This document shows positions 26,580 to 34,149 of a stretch of DNA of 64,000 nt, in pieces (within the stretch, counting starts at the first letter, position 1; the number at the start of each line of letters is the position of its first letter). The notes under the pieces are model-generated. The model saw nothing but the letters and a program-made list of their open reading frames with translations, did not search any database and was not told the origin of the DNA. Made by a program: the position numbers and the translations under genes. Origin of the DNA: Galbibacter sp038433465 (GTDB lineage Bacteria > Bacteroidota > Bacteroidia > Flavobacteriales > Flavobacteriaceae); the NCBI RefSeq assembly GCF_038433465.1, contig NZ_JAESVF010000001.1, forward strand, positions 310,001-374,000, in the 5' to 3' direction.

Positions 26580-27391
26580 TGCCTAAAAAAATTGCAGTAC
26601 TTGGTTGCGGATGGCTTGGATTTCCGTTGGCAAAATCGTTTGTGGAACGTGGCTATCAAGTAAATGGCGCTACGACTTCGGTAGATAAAATATTGGATAT
26701 TGCGCACCAAAAAATAAATCCGTTTTTAATAGCGGTACACAAGCATCATGTAGAAGGAAACATTAGTTATTTTTTACAAGATGTAGATGTGCTTATTCTC
26801 AACATTCCGCCGAGAATCAGGAAAAACTCAGAAGCTAATTACATTTCGAAAATAAAAACGCTTTCAGAAAAAATTGAACAAGCCAACATTAAAAAAGTAA
26901 TTTTTGCTAGCAGTACATCTGTTTACAACAACAAAAATACAATTGTAAACGACGATACGCCTACTTGCCCAACCACCGAAAGTGGAAAGCAAATTTTGGC
27001 TTCGGAACAATTGCTACAAAGCAATGCGCACTTTAAAACTACGGTGATACGTTTTGCAGGACTTTATGGCAACGACAGGCATCCTGTAAAATCACTTTCT
27101 GGGAAAGAAAACATTGCCAATCCTAATGCCGCGGTTAATCTTATTCATTTAGATGACTGTGTTGAAATCATCAATTCGGTGATAGAAAAAGACTTTTGGG
27201 GCGTTACTTTTAACGCTTGCGCACCAATGCATCCTACACGAAAAGACTTTTATACTTCCGAAGCAAAAAAACTGAATATTAAACCTCCTACGTTTTCAAA
27301 TACTGCTGAAAGCAAAGGAAAAACTATTACTTCTTCGTTTGTTGAAGAACAATTAGTGCATCAGTTTAAGTTTCCGAATTTAGAATATTGA
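26579..27391 (+). CDS. NAD(P)-binding SDR-like protein, atypical (YeeZ type)
   Basis: The 270-residue protein has a Rossmann start KIAVLGCGWLGFPLA and an epimerase-like core (KKVIFASSTSVYNNKN, TVIRFAGLYG, VNLIHLDDCVEII). The active-site YxxxK is missing: where Tyr is expected there is ESGKQI. It therefore belongs to the atypical SDR group, and catalysis is uncertain. It is translationally coupled (TAATG) to the M28 peptidase. I see no terminator right after it. Confidence 0.88.
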   Translation: MPKKIAVLGCGWLGFPLAKSFVERGYQVNGATTSVDKILDIAHQKINPFLIAVHKHHVEGNISYFLQDVDVLILNIPPRIRKNSEANYISKIKTLSEKIEQANIKKVIFASSTSVYNNKNTIVNDDTPTCPTTESGKQILASEQLLQSNAHFKTTVIRFAGLYGNDRHPVKSLSGKENIANPNAAVNLIHLDDCVEIINSVIEKDFWGVTFNACAPMHPTRKDFYTSEAKKLNIKPPTFSNTAESKGKTITSSFVEEQLVHQFKFPNLEY

Positions 27392-27624
27392 TAGTTTTTT
27401 TTAATGTATAACACTGAAGTTTTAAATCAGAATAAAACCTCAAAAACATACATCTCTTAAAATCCTTAACACATAGACTATTTCCTAGTTAAATATAGGT
27501 TAAACCTACTTGAAAAGAATATTTTTACCCTTGGCATGTTGTAATTTTACCATGTAAAAGAAAAAGAAATACATTTTACATAAAAGTTAGGTTAGGTTTT
27601 TAAGTTAGTTTAGATTAGTTTATG

Positions 27625-27659
27625 AAAGCGCATTGTTTATCAAACGATGCGCTTTTTTT
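27625..27659 (+). terminator. Strong terminator in the 27392-27786 intergenic region
   Basis: AAAGCGCATTGTTT (27625-27638) pairs with AAACGATGCGCTTT (27642-27655) with one G-U pair and a 3-nt loop, followed by a T-run. It lies 234 nt beyond the last gene. It ends either a long 3' UTR or a separate small RNA. The remaining DNA here is AT-rich with no ORF. Confidence 0.8.
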
Positions 27660-27754
27660 CATTTTCAACTGAAATTGTTTAAAAAAGAACAACTGCGTAG
27701 CTTTAGCATAGAATTAATATCTTTTTTGAATAATTTTAATAGCTTTGACAATAT

Positions 27755-27762
27755 TAAGTTTG
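27755..27762 (+). promoter_or_regulatory. -7 promoter element of the TPR-like protein gene
   Basis: TAAGTTTG matches TAnnTTTG and lies 25 nt before the ATG at 27787. It supports that start over an ATG-less extension to 27745. No good -33 at standard spacing is present. Confidence 0.5.
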
Positions 27763-27786
27763 TTATACACAAATCGCATTACTACT

Positions 27787-28524
27787 ATGAAACAAGGTGT
27801 AATTTTACTGTTACTTTTGACATCCATCGCTGGATTTTCGCAATCAAATAAAACCGCACTTACAAAGCATTTTGAAGCCTATTATTTACAAATGAAAAAG
27901 CAGGGCGATGTAAGAGGCGTTATCAATGCACTAACACATTTAAATGTTTTAGAACCTTCTGAAGCACGTAAAGACACCTTAGGATTTTTTTACAGTAATT
28001 CTGGGCAGCATGTACAAGCAATCAATTTATTAGGGACTGAAAAAGACAGTAAAGCTTCTGATTTGGCTGTGGAAGTTAAAGCACGTTCTTTAAAAGCGCT
28101 TAATCAACCGCAATTGGCAGTACAACAATTTGATATTATGTTTGGGAGAAAACCAGACATTTATGTGGCTTACGATTTAGCAGACCTTAACCTCCAAATT
28201 GGAAAAACAGTAGAAGCAACAACGTATATAAAATACGGACTAGAAAATACTTCGGATGAAGATATGTTGCCGTTTTATGAGTCGAATCCACCTTACCAAG
28301 TTCCTTTAAAAGCTGCGTTTAAATACCAAGAAGGACTTCTTAAGTACAATGAAGATAAAAACAATATAGATGCGGCTGTCACTAAAATTGATGAAGCTAT
28401 TTTAATTGCTCCAAATTTTACACTTGCAAAGCACATCCGTCAATTACTACTAAACCAAAAAGAAGCTGGTGCAGCCGGAAATATTACGCCACGACCTAAT
28501 GTTCCTGCTTCGGAAGAGAATTAA
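27787..28524 (+). CDS. Secreted TPR-like repeat protein, unknown function
   Basis: From ATG 27787 the product is 245 residues with a signal peptide (MKQGVILLLLLTSIAGFSQ). The mature part is helical with degenerate tetratricopeptide-like units (LNQPQLAVQQFDIMFGRKPDIYVAYDLADLNLQIGKTVEATTYIKYGLEN). TPR folds mediate protein contacts in the periplasm. No partner is apparent. It has its own promoter and is followed directly by the integron-type cassette. Confidence 0.82.
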   Translation: MKQGVILLLLLTSIAGFSQSNKTALTKHFEAYYLQMKKQGDVRGVINALTHLNVLEPSEARKDTLGFFYSNSGQHVQAINLLGTEKDSKASDLAVEVKARSLKALNQPQLAVQQFDIMFGRKPDIYVAYDLADLNLQIGKTVEATTYIKYGLENTSDEDMLPFYESNPPYQVPLKAAFKYQEGLLKYNEDKNNIDAAVTKIDEAILIAPNFTLAKHIRQLLLNQKEAGAAGNITPRPNVPASEEN

Positions 28525-28547
28525 GGAAAGGGGATTTTATTTTAATG

Positions 28548-29297
28548 TTAGGCTTCATATAAACTAAACACTATGAATCCAGAAGAAATTAAAAAAATAA
28601 TTGAAAATGTAATCGACAGTAAATTTGAAAACTATTGGGTATTTCTTTTACTATCTGTTATACTTTCATTGGTAACTGTTTTTTTATTTCAATATTTAAA
28701 AAATAAGGGTGAAAATTATGCTACAAAGCAAGATATTGCAAATATTACTCGAAAAATTGAAGACGTAAAAGCTGAAGTTCAAAATCAACAGGATGTTGAA
28801 AAGCAAAAACGTCAATTAAAATATGATGCAATACTAAAATCTCTAACTCTTATGGATGCCCATTTATCACATTTGTTGATTCCCAATGAAGGACAAAAAA
28901 TTAAAATTCAACACGCAACAACAGAAGAGGCTAGAAAATGTCATAGCAGTCTTATTTTAACTTGTGAAACTACAGAAATATTGGAATTGTTTTCAAAGAT
29001 TATGTTTGGACAAAATGTACCAAAGGAGGAAGAATTACCACCAACTGACCTTCTAAACAGTTATCGAAATTTAGTACGAAAGGAACTTGGATTTGGAAAT
29101 GAAATACCGTTAGATAGAGAAAAAGCTTGGTTCGGATACGGAAATTTTGAAAATGAAAATACGAATGTCTAACAAAGATGTATAAAAATAATTGCTAAAT
29201 TTTGGGCTTAATCAAAGGGTGCTGCAAGTTTACTACATCTGATTTTCCTGCGGAAAATCCTCGTACGCAAACCCGCAACTATTCTTATACGTAACCG
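28548..29297 (+). mobile_element. Solitary integron-type gene cassette (one ORF plus attC)
   Basis: The cassette starts at TT of GTTAGGC (28547-28553), an exact GTTRRRY core. It ends at the G of GTT at 29297 after a long palindromic attC. The R'' core GTCTAAC (29167-29173, RYYYAAC) is complementary to GTTAGGC except for one base. That is what is expected because R' of the excised circle is rebuilt from the final G and the first TTAGGC. Removing it restores AATG|TTGTCG, a plausible secondary site. The ORF fills nearly the whole cassette, starts 25 nt from the edge and has no promoter. No integrase lies in the window. Confidence 0.75.
28573..29172 (+). CDS. Cassette-borne membrane-anchored coiled-coil protein, unknown function
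   Basis: The 199-residue protein has a short N-terminal helix, one transmembrane segment (about 22-45: WVFLLLSVILSLVTVFLFQY), then a charged coiled-coil stretch (NYATKQDIANITRKIEDVKAEVQNQQ) and a soluble C-terminal domain rich in Leu and Glu. It has no signal peptide or known motif. Its stop codon TAA is inside the R'' core of the attC, the usual arrangement in integron cassettes. Cassettes often carry adaptive or defence genes, but no such role can be read here. Confidence 0.85.
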   Translation: MNPEEIKKIIENVIDSKFENYWVFLLLSVILSLVTVFLFQYLKNKGENYATKQDIANITRKIEDVKAEVQNQQDVEKQKRQLKYDAILKSLTLMDAHLSHLLIPNEGQKIKIQHATTEEARKCHSSLILTCETTEILELFSKIMFGQNVPKEEELPPTDLLNSYRNLVRKELGFGNEIPLDREKAWFGYGNFENENTNV

Positions 29298-29303
29298 TTG
29301 TCG
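29167..29303 (+). repeat. attC-like recombination site of the gene cassette
   Basis: It is a symmetric imperfect palindrome. AAC 29171-29173 pairs with GTT 29297-29299. After 6 unpaired nt on both sides, GTATAA 29180-29185 pairs with TTATAC 29285-29290. After 1 nt on both sides, AATAATTGC 29187-29195 pairs with GCAACTATT 29275-29283 (one wobble). In the centre GATTTTCC 29241-29248 and GGAAAATC 29252-29259 form a perfect hairpin. Total length of 137 nt lies in the attC range. Equal spacers on both arms match the R''-L''/L'-R' layout. The right core in the genome (GTTGTCG) is host-derived and not GTTRRRY. Confidence 0.75.
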
Positions 29304-29337
29304 AAGTTCTCAAAAAATAATCAAACCTAATTTTATA

Positions 29338-29381
29338 TCTTAAAAACTTTGCGACTCTGATACTCTGCAACTTTGCACCTT
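29338..29381. repeat. Degenerate CTTTGC-type intergenic repeat
   Basis: The motif 'aaCTTTGCgactctg.tactctgcaaCTTTGCacc' repeats a CTTTGC / actctg unit. The same word family appears near 62140-62190. Such short mosaics are frequent between flavobacterial genes. The stretch between the attC and the DUF5916 stop codon otherwise holds nothing. Confidence 0.4.
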
Positions 29382-31853
29382 TTATAAATACTTCCCGTAT
29401 TTTTGTTTGTTGTACATAGATGTGTGCATTTCTTTCGATTTATTATTCCCAAACCAATTTTTCGCTCTGTTGTAATCAAGAAAATAACTGATGCGTAACG
29501 AAAGACTGTGCAGTTGTGGTTGCGAAAAAAGCGTGTCGAAATTTTCGTTGATATTTCTAATAGATTTCTCTTCATAGCTATCTATTGCATTTCGGTACAG
29601 TAGCGTAAGCTGACTTCCTGGAGCGAACCACCACGAGAAACGCACATCGATATTCCAACTGTTAAACGTAGCATCGTTATTAACGGTGTACGAATTATTT
29701 TCAGTTAAATCTCCGTTGTTTTCTAATGAAAAATATTGGTCGTAACTCACTTCAGAATAATAGTGACGAAAAGAAAGGTTTAATGCCGCCTTGTTTGTAA
29801 AAATATACTGAGATTCTAATGCGTTGATGTATGTTTTTCGGTCTCTTTGTCCGAAGATAATGTCATCATTCACACGGTCAACATAGCCTCTATCTTCATT
29901 ATTAAAAATAAAATTGGTAGTATAATAGAGCTTCCATTTATCTGAAAAACGGTACCTCGGACTTATATCGATTATAACATCTTCGCGCCACTTTTCACTA
30001 TACACATACCAATCGTACAAAACGTTTATCGCAAACTTCTTGCGGTAATCGGTATCGAACCACACCCAGCCATCGTAATAACTTGGCACTTTTACATAGC
30101 GTCCTTCTTCACGCGGTTCGTAAATATCGTTTTTTCCGAAGGGAGTCATTTCGAAACCTCCACCAAAGCCTATAAACTTTTTGGTAGTAAAACTCGAATT
30201 GAAGTTAAAGTTGAATTCAGAATACAACCCAGGGTCCAATCGACGTGTTAGATTCACATTGAAGTTTAGATACATATTATTTAACCCTCCTTTGGGCTTC
30301 AAATAACGATAACCGTAATATCCGTAGTAATTTATGTAATTGGTAGTGCTTGAATAGCCCAAGTCGTTAATATCGTAGTCTTTGGTTCTAAAATTAACTT
30401 CTCCAGACATTCTGTGTTTTCCAGAAATTTTAGAAATCCCTGCACTCCCTTCAACACCAAACTTGGTAGAATCGCTTTGCATCACCCAGCTTCCTTCGCC
30501 ACTTGTCCAATATTTTAGTGTATTTTTTTTATTGGTAACGTCGAGGTAAAGTCCTGTTGCGTTTGCATCTCTAAAGTCGCCCTCTCGGGTTGTGTTGGTG
30601 TTGACTAAAGAAATAGATGAATTCTCGCCAAAACGCTGGTCCAAAACAAACACATTGTAGTTGGCTAAAGGCTCTACCAATTCCTTTCGAGTTTCGTTGG
30701 TTTCGGTATTTTTAATTTCGGCGTATGTACGCTCTGTTATTGCGTTAAAAAACCCTATCCCCAAGCCCCGTCGGGTACGACCAGAAATTTTCATTGCATT
30801 GATTAAATCTACTGTCTGCGGATAGTAGGTAAGTTCTTCATTCGCTTCAACAGTAACATCTCCAGTGGGAGCGCTTCCAACACGACGAGAATAAAACAGA
30901 TTCCCTTTACTGAATAATTCTGTTCCTTCAGTAAAAAACTGTCTTTGCTCTGCATATTGCACTTCAAAAGCTGAAAGATTAAGCACACGTTCATCAAATT
31001 TTGTTTGTCCGAAATCGGGAATCAAAATCATATCCAAAGTAAACGCATCGGTAATTCCATATTTTAAATCCATTCCTCCGTTAAAACTAACTTCCGAAGT
31101 ACCGTCGAAAGAAGAAACATACGAAGACACATACGGCTGAAACGAAAGGCGTAAAGGCGCATCTATATGCTGAATGTTATGAATTTCACCATCGTAAATT
31201 GAAAACGAACCTTTGCTGTTATCAACATGATTCCAACTAAAACGACGTCGCTCACGGCGGAATTCACGCTCCATATTGAGTCCCCAAGTTTGAATATCTT
31301 TTTCAGGGAAGCGAAGTTGAGAATACGGAATAAATATCTCTGCAGTCCAATTCTCTTCATTTATTTTAACGTTGCTATACCAAACACCATCCCACGAAGA
31401 ATCTTCATTACCGTTGGTTAGTTTGGCATCCCATTGCACACCCGCTGCCGTTACAATAAACTCAAAACTTTGTTGATGGTCGTTGTAGCCGTTCAGTAAA
31501 ATAAAAAAGAAATCGTCGTTTCCTATATCATCGCGCTCGGTAAGTTCTTTGGCAATTTTACTTGTATTAGGGTCGTTCATGGTGGCGCCAAAATAAATTC
31601 CAAGGTCATCGTATACAATTTTAACTTCTGTGCGTAAACTATCGGGAATGGGTGTACCGTTGTTGGGTTCACGTTCTACAAAATCGGTTGCTACTGGAGC
31701 ATCGTCCCATATAACTTCATCTAAAACACCATCTATTTTAGGCGCGTCTTGAATTCTCTTGATAACTAATTTTTTTCGAGGAATACTATCGGTTTCTTGA
31801 GCAAAAGAAAACTGAAAACATAGCAGGATGGTAAGTAAAATAAAATATCGCAT
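29382..31853 (-). CDS. DUF5916 outer-membrane beta-barrel protein with CBM9-like N-terminus
   Basis: The 823-residue protein has a signal peptide (cleavage after FSFAQ), then a CBM9/DOMON-like sandwich (PKIDGVLDEVIWDDAPVATDF...NDDFFFILLNGYNDHQQSFEFIVTAAGVQWDA, about 30-210). The DUF5916 region that follows has many alternating aromatic beta strands, with the C-terminal SLSLRISYFLDY strand. The family is common in Bacteroidota and is thought to be an outer-membrane protein of unknown role. It lies after the atpDC terminator and is monocistronic. Confidence 0.88.
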   Translation of the reverse strand: MRYFILLTILLCFQFSFAQETDSIPRKKLVIKRIQDAPKIDGVLDEVIWDDAPVATDFVEREPNNGTPIPDSLRTEVKIVYDDLGIYFGATMNDPNTSKIAKELTERDDIGNDDFFFILLNGYNDHQQSFEFIVTAAGVQWDAKLTNGNEDSSWDGVWYSNVKINEENWTAEIFIPYSQLRFPEKDIQTWGLNMEREFRRERRRFSWNHVDNSKGSFSIYDGEIHNIQHIDAPLRLSFQPYVSSYVSSFDGTSEVSFNGGMDLKYGITDAFTLDMILIPDFGQTKFDERVLNLSAFEVQYAEQRQFFTEGTELFSKGNLFYSRRVGSAPTGDVTVEANEELTYYPQTVDLINAMKISGRTRRGLGIGFFNAITERTYAEIKNTETNETRKELVEPLANYNVFVLDQRFGENSSISLVNTNTTREGDFRDANATGLYLDVTNKKNTLKYWTSGEGSWVMQSDSTKFGVEGSAGISKISGKHRMSGEVNFRTKDYDINDLGYSSTTNYINYYGYYGYRYLKPKGGLNNMYLNFNVNLTRRLDPGLYSEFNFNFNSSFTTKKFIGFGGGFEMTPFGKNDIYEPREEGRYVKVPSYYDGWVWFDTDYRKKFAINVLYDWYVYSEKWREDVIIDISPRYRFSDKWKLYYTTNFIFNNEDRGYVDRVNDDIIFGQRDRKTYINALESQYIFTNKAALNLSFRHYYSEVSYDQYFSLENNGDLTENNSYTVNNDATFNSWNIDVRFSWWFAPGSQLTLLYRNAIDSYEEKSIRNINENFDTLFSQPQLHSLSLRISYFLDYNRAKNWFGNNKSKEMHTSMYNKQKYGKYL

Positions 31854-31924
31854 TCATTGGTTATTTCTTTAAAGACGCATTTAAAAAATAATTGTTACAG
31901 TTCTTCTTAAAAAAAAGCATAAAA

Positions 31925-31953
31925 AAAACGCCACAATAAAATTGTGGCGTTTT
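31925..31953. terminator. Terminator of the atpD-atpC unit
   Basis: AAAACGCCACAAT / ATTGTGGCGTTTT pair perfectly with a 3-nt loop, with A-run on the left that reads as T-run on the minus strand after atpC. Confidence 0.85.
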
Positions 31954-31975
31954 GATATGTTGAAAATATATTTTC

Positions 31976-32254
31976 TTAGTCTGCTAGAACAATCACTTTA
32001 TTGTTGTTCATCTCTACAGTACCGCTATTGATAGGTAATAAAGTTACTCCATTATCTCCTTTAGAGAATTTTGAAGCGTATGCTTTGTCAATTTTCACGT
32101 CCCCGTAGATTTTCACATTTCCTTTTCCTAAAAGCGAAACTATAGGTGCGTGATTGTCTAACATTTGAAACTCTCCATCAATTCCTGGAACTGCTACCGA
32201 AGTAACGTTTCCGCTAAATAAAGTTGCTTCTGGTGTTACTATTTCTAATTTCAT
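31976..32254 (-). CDS. atpC: F-type ATP synthase epsilon subunit
   Basis: The 92-residue protein is the N-terminal beta-sandwich of epsilon (LEIVTPEATLFSGNVTSVAVPGIDGEFQMLDNHAPIVSLLGKG). The C-terminal inhibitory helical hairpin found in E. coli epsilon is missing, which is usual in Bacteroidetes. It joins the central stalk of the F1 rotor. It follows atpD by 77 nt, and this pair is separate from the other atp genes, as in other Flavobacteria. Confidence 0.93.
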   Translation of the reverse strand: MKLEIVTPEATLFSGNVTSVAVPGIDGEFQMLDNHAPIVSLLGKGNVKIYGDVKIDKAYASKFSKGDNGVTLLPINSGTVEMNNNKVIVLAD

Positions 32255-32263
32255 ATGTTTTAG

Positions 32264-32284
32264 TATTGAGTATTGAGCATTGAG
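32264..32284. repeat. Short tandem heptamers between atpD and atpC
   Basis: TATTGAG, TATTGAG and CATTGAG follow one another, and the region up to 32330 has further related words (ATCTCAT twice). This is low-complexity intergenic DNA. No regulatory meaning is evident. Confidence 0.5.
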
Positions 32285-32331
32285 TAATTAGAAGTTCTCA
32301 CTACTAACATCTCATATCTCATTACTAGTTT

Positions 32332-33840
32332 TTACGCTTCCGCAAGCATTTTCTCTCCAGCTTCGATTGCTTCTTCGATAGTTCCTTTTAAGTTGAAAGC
32401 TGCTTCTGGTAAATGATCTAGCTCACCGTCCATAATCATGTTAAACCCTTTGATAGTATCTTTAATATCTACTAAAACTCCTGGGATACCTGTAAACTGC
32501 TCTGCAACGTGGAAAGGTTGCGATAAGAAACGTTGTACACGACGTGCTCTAGATACGGCTAACTTATCTTCTTCTGAAAGTTCTTCCATACCAAGAATCG
32601 CGATAATATCTTGTAATTCTTTATAACGTTGTAAAAGCTCTTTTACACGTTGTGCACATCCGTAGTGCTCTTTCCCTAAAACATCAGCAGAAAGAATTCT
32701 TGAAGTAGAATCTAACGGGTCTACCGCTGGATAAATACCAAGCTCTGCAATTTTTCTTGAAAGTACGGTTGTAGCATCTAAATGCGCAAAAGTAGTTGCT
32801 GGTGCTGGATCCGTTAAATCATCCGCAGGTACGTAAACCGCCTGTACAGAAGTAATAGAACCTCTTTTTGTTGAAGTAATACGCTCTTGCATCGCTCCCA
32901 TTTCGGTTGCTAATGTAGGTTGGTATCCTACCGCAGAAGGCATACGTCCTAAAAGTGCAGATACCTCAGATCCTGCTTGTGTAAAACGGAAGATGTTATC
33001 TACGAAGAAAAGTACGTCTTTTCCTTGTCCTTCTCCTGCTCCATCACGGAAATATTCAGCAATTGTTAATCCAGATAATGCAACACGAGCACGTGCTCCT
33101 GGTGGCTCATTCATCTGTCCGAATACGAAAGTAGCTTTAGAGTCTTTCATAGCTGTTTTATCAACTTTAGAAAGATCCCATCCACCTGCTTCCATAGAGT
33201 GCATAAAGTCGTCTCCGTATTTAATAATACCAGACTCAAGCATCTCTCTTAAAAGGTCATTTCCTTCACGAGTACGTTCTCCTACTCCTGCAAATACCGA
33301 TAAACCACCGTGACCTTTTGCAATATTGTTAATCAACTCCTGGATAAGTACAGTTTTACCTACGCCTGCTCCACCAAATAAACCAATTTTACCACCTTTT
33401 GCATAAGGCTCGATCAAATCGATTACTTTAATTCCTGTAAAAAGTACTTCTGTAGAAGTTGTTAAATCTTCAAATTTTGGTGCTTCTCTGTGGATTGGCA
33501 AACCGTCTTTACCAGATTTTGGTAAGTTTCCAATTCCGTCAATTGCATCTCCAATCACATTAAACAAACGTCCGTAAACATCATCACCAATAGGCATTTG
33601 GATTGGGTTTCCAGTAGCAAGAACCTCTGTACCTCTACTCAAACCATCTGTAGAGTCCATAGATATAGTTCTTACGGTATCCTCACCAATGTGAGATTGT
33701 ACCTCAAGTACTAATTTCGAACCATCTTTTCTTTCTATTTCCAAAGAATCGTAAATTTTTGGTAATTCTGATTCTGAACCAAAAACTACGTCTACAACTG
33801 GACCAATTATTTGTGCAACTTTACCTGTAATTTTAGACAT
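32332..33840 (-). CDS. atpD: F-type ATP synthase beta subunit
   Basis: The 502-residue protein has the P-loop GGAGVGKT (156-163), the GERTREGNDL catalytic block, LFFVDNIFRFTQAGSEVSALLGR with Walker B Asp, and the DELSEED-like segment here as MEELSEEDK. It is the catalytic subunit of F1 ATPase. A clear promoter lies 80-90 nt upstream, and atpC follows. Confidence 0.98.
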   Translation of the reverse strand: MSKITGKVAQIIGPVVDVVFGSESELPKIYDSLEIERKDGSKLVLEVQSHIGEDTVRTISMDSTDGLSRGTEVLATGNPIQMPIGDDVYGRLFNVIGDAIDGIGNLPKSGKDGLPIHREAPKFEDLTTSTEVLFTGIKVIDLIEPYAKGGKIGLFGGAGVGKTVLIQELINNIAKGHGGLSVFAGVGERTREGNDLLREMLESGIIKYGDDFMHSMEAGGWDLSKVDKTAMKDSKATFVFGQMNEPPGARARVALSGLTIAEYFRDGAGEGQGKDVLFFVDNIFRFTQAGSEVSALLGRMPSAVGYQPTLATEMGAMQERITSTKRGSITSVQAVYVPADDLTDPAPATTFAHLDATTVLSRKIAELGIYPAVDPLDSTSRILSADVLGKEHYGCAQRVKELLQRYKELQDIIAILGMEELSEEDKLAVSRARRVQRFLSQPFHVAEQFTGIPGVLVDIKDTIKGFNMIMDGELDHLPEAAFNLKGTIEEAIEAGEKMLAEA

Positions 33841-33921
33841 TACTTAAGTGTTTAATGTTAAGCTTATTATTTGCTGAAATTCTTCAAAAAAACATTCGTA
33901 ATTGAAGCTTTTTTCGCGGTG

Positions 33922-33929
33922 CAAAGATA
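33922..33929 (-). promoter_or_regulatory. -7 promoter element of atpDC
   Basis: Read on the minus strand it is TATCTTTG, a perfect TAnnTTTG followed by C. The ATG of atpD is 82 nt downstream. The 33841-34149 intergenic stretch holds this, a T-rich -33 zone without clear TTTG, and the glmS terminator. Confidence 0.65.
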
Positions 33930-34089
33930 TATTTTTAATTGAAAATAAATACCTAATATTTTTATTTTTTTTCAGGAATCTATTCTGCTGTGTTTTTGAA
34001 AGTTATATTCTAATATAGAAACAATAAAAAATAACGGTTTTACAACATTTTGAAAAAACCAATCACAAAAGATACTCCCAAAAAGTAAA

Positions 34090-34123
34090 AAATGTTCTTG
34101 CCATTTTACTAACAAGAACATTT
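34090..34123 (-). terminator. Terminator of the glmS operon
   Basis: AAATGTTCTTG (34090-34100) pairs perfectly with CAAGAACATTT (34113-34123). On the minus strand the hairpin is followed by a T-rich run. Confidence 0.8.
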
Positions 34124-34149
34124 ATATTGTATATCGAATTTCGATTTTA

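Noticed and set aside
28547..29303. Insertion sequence or MITE explanation for the 28.5-29.3 kb unit
   Set aside because: No transposase, no terminal inverted repeats at both ends and no target-site duplication; palindrome lies at one end only, which fits a cassette.
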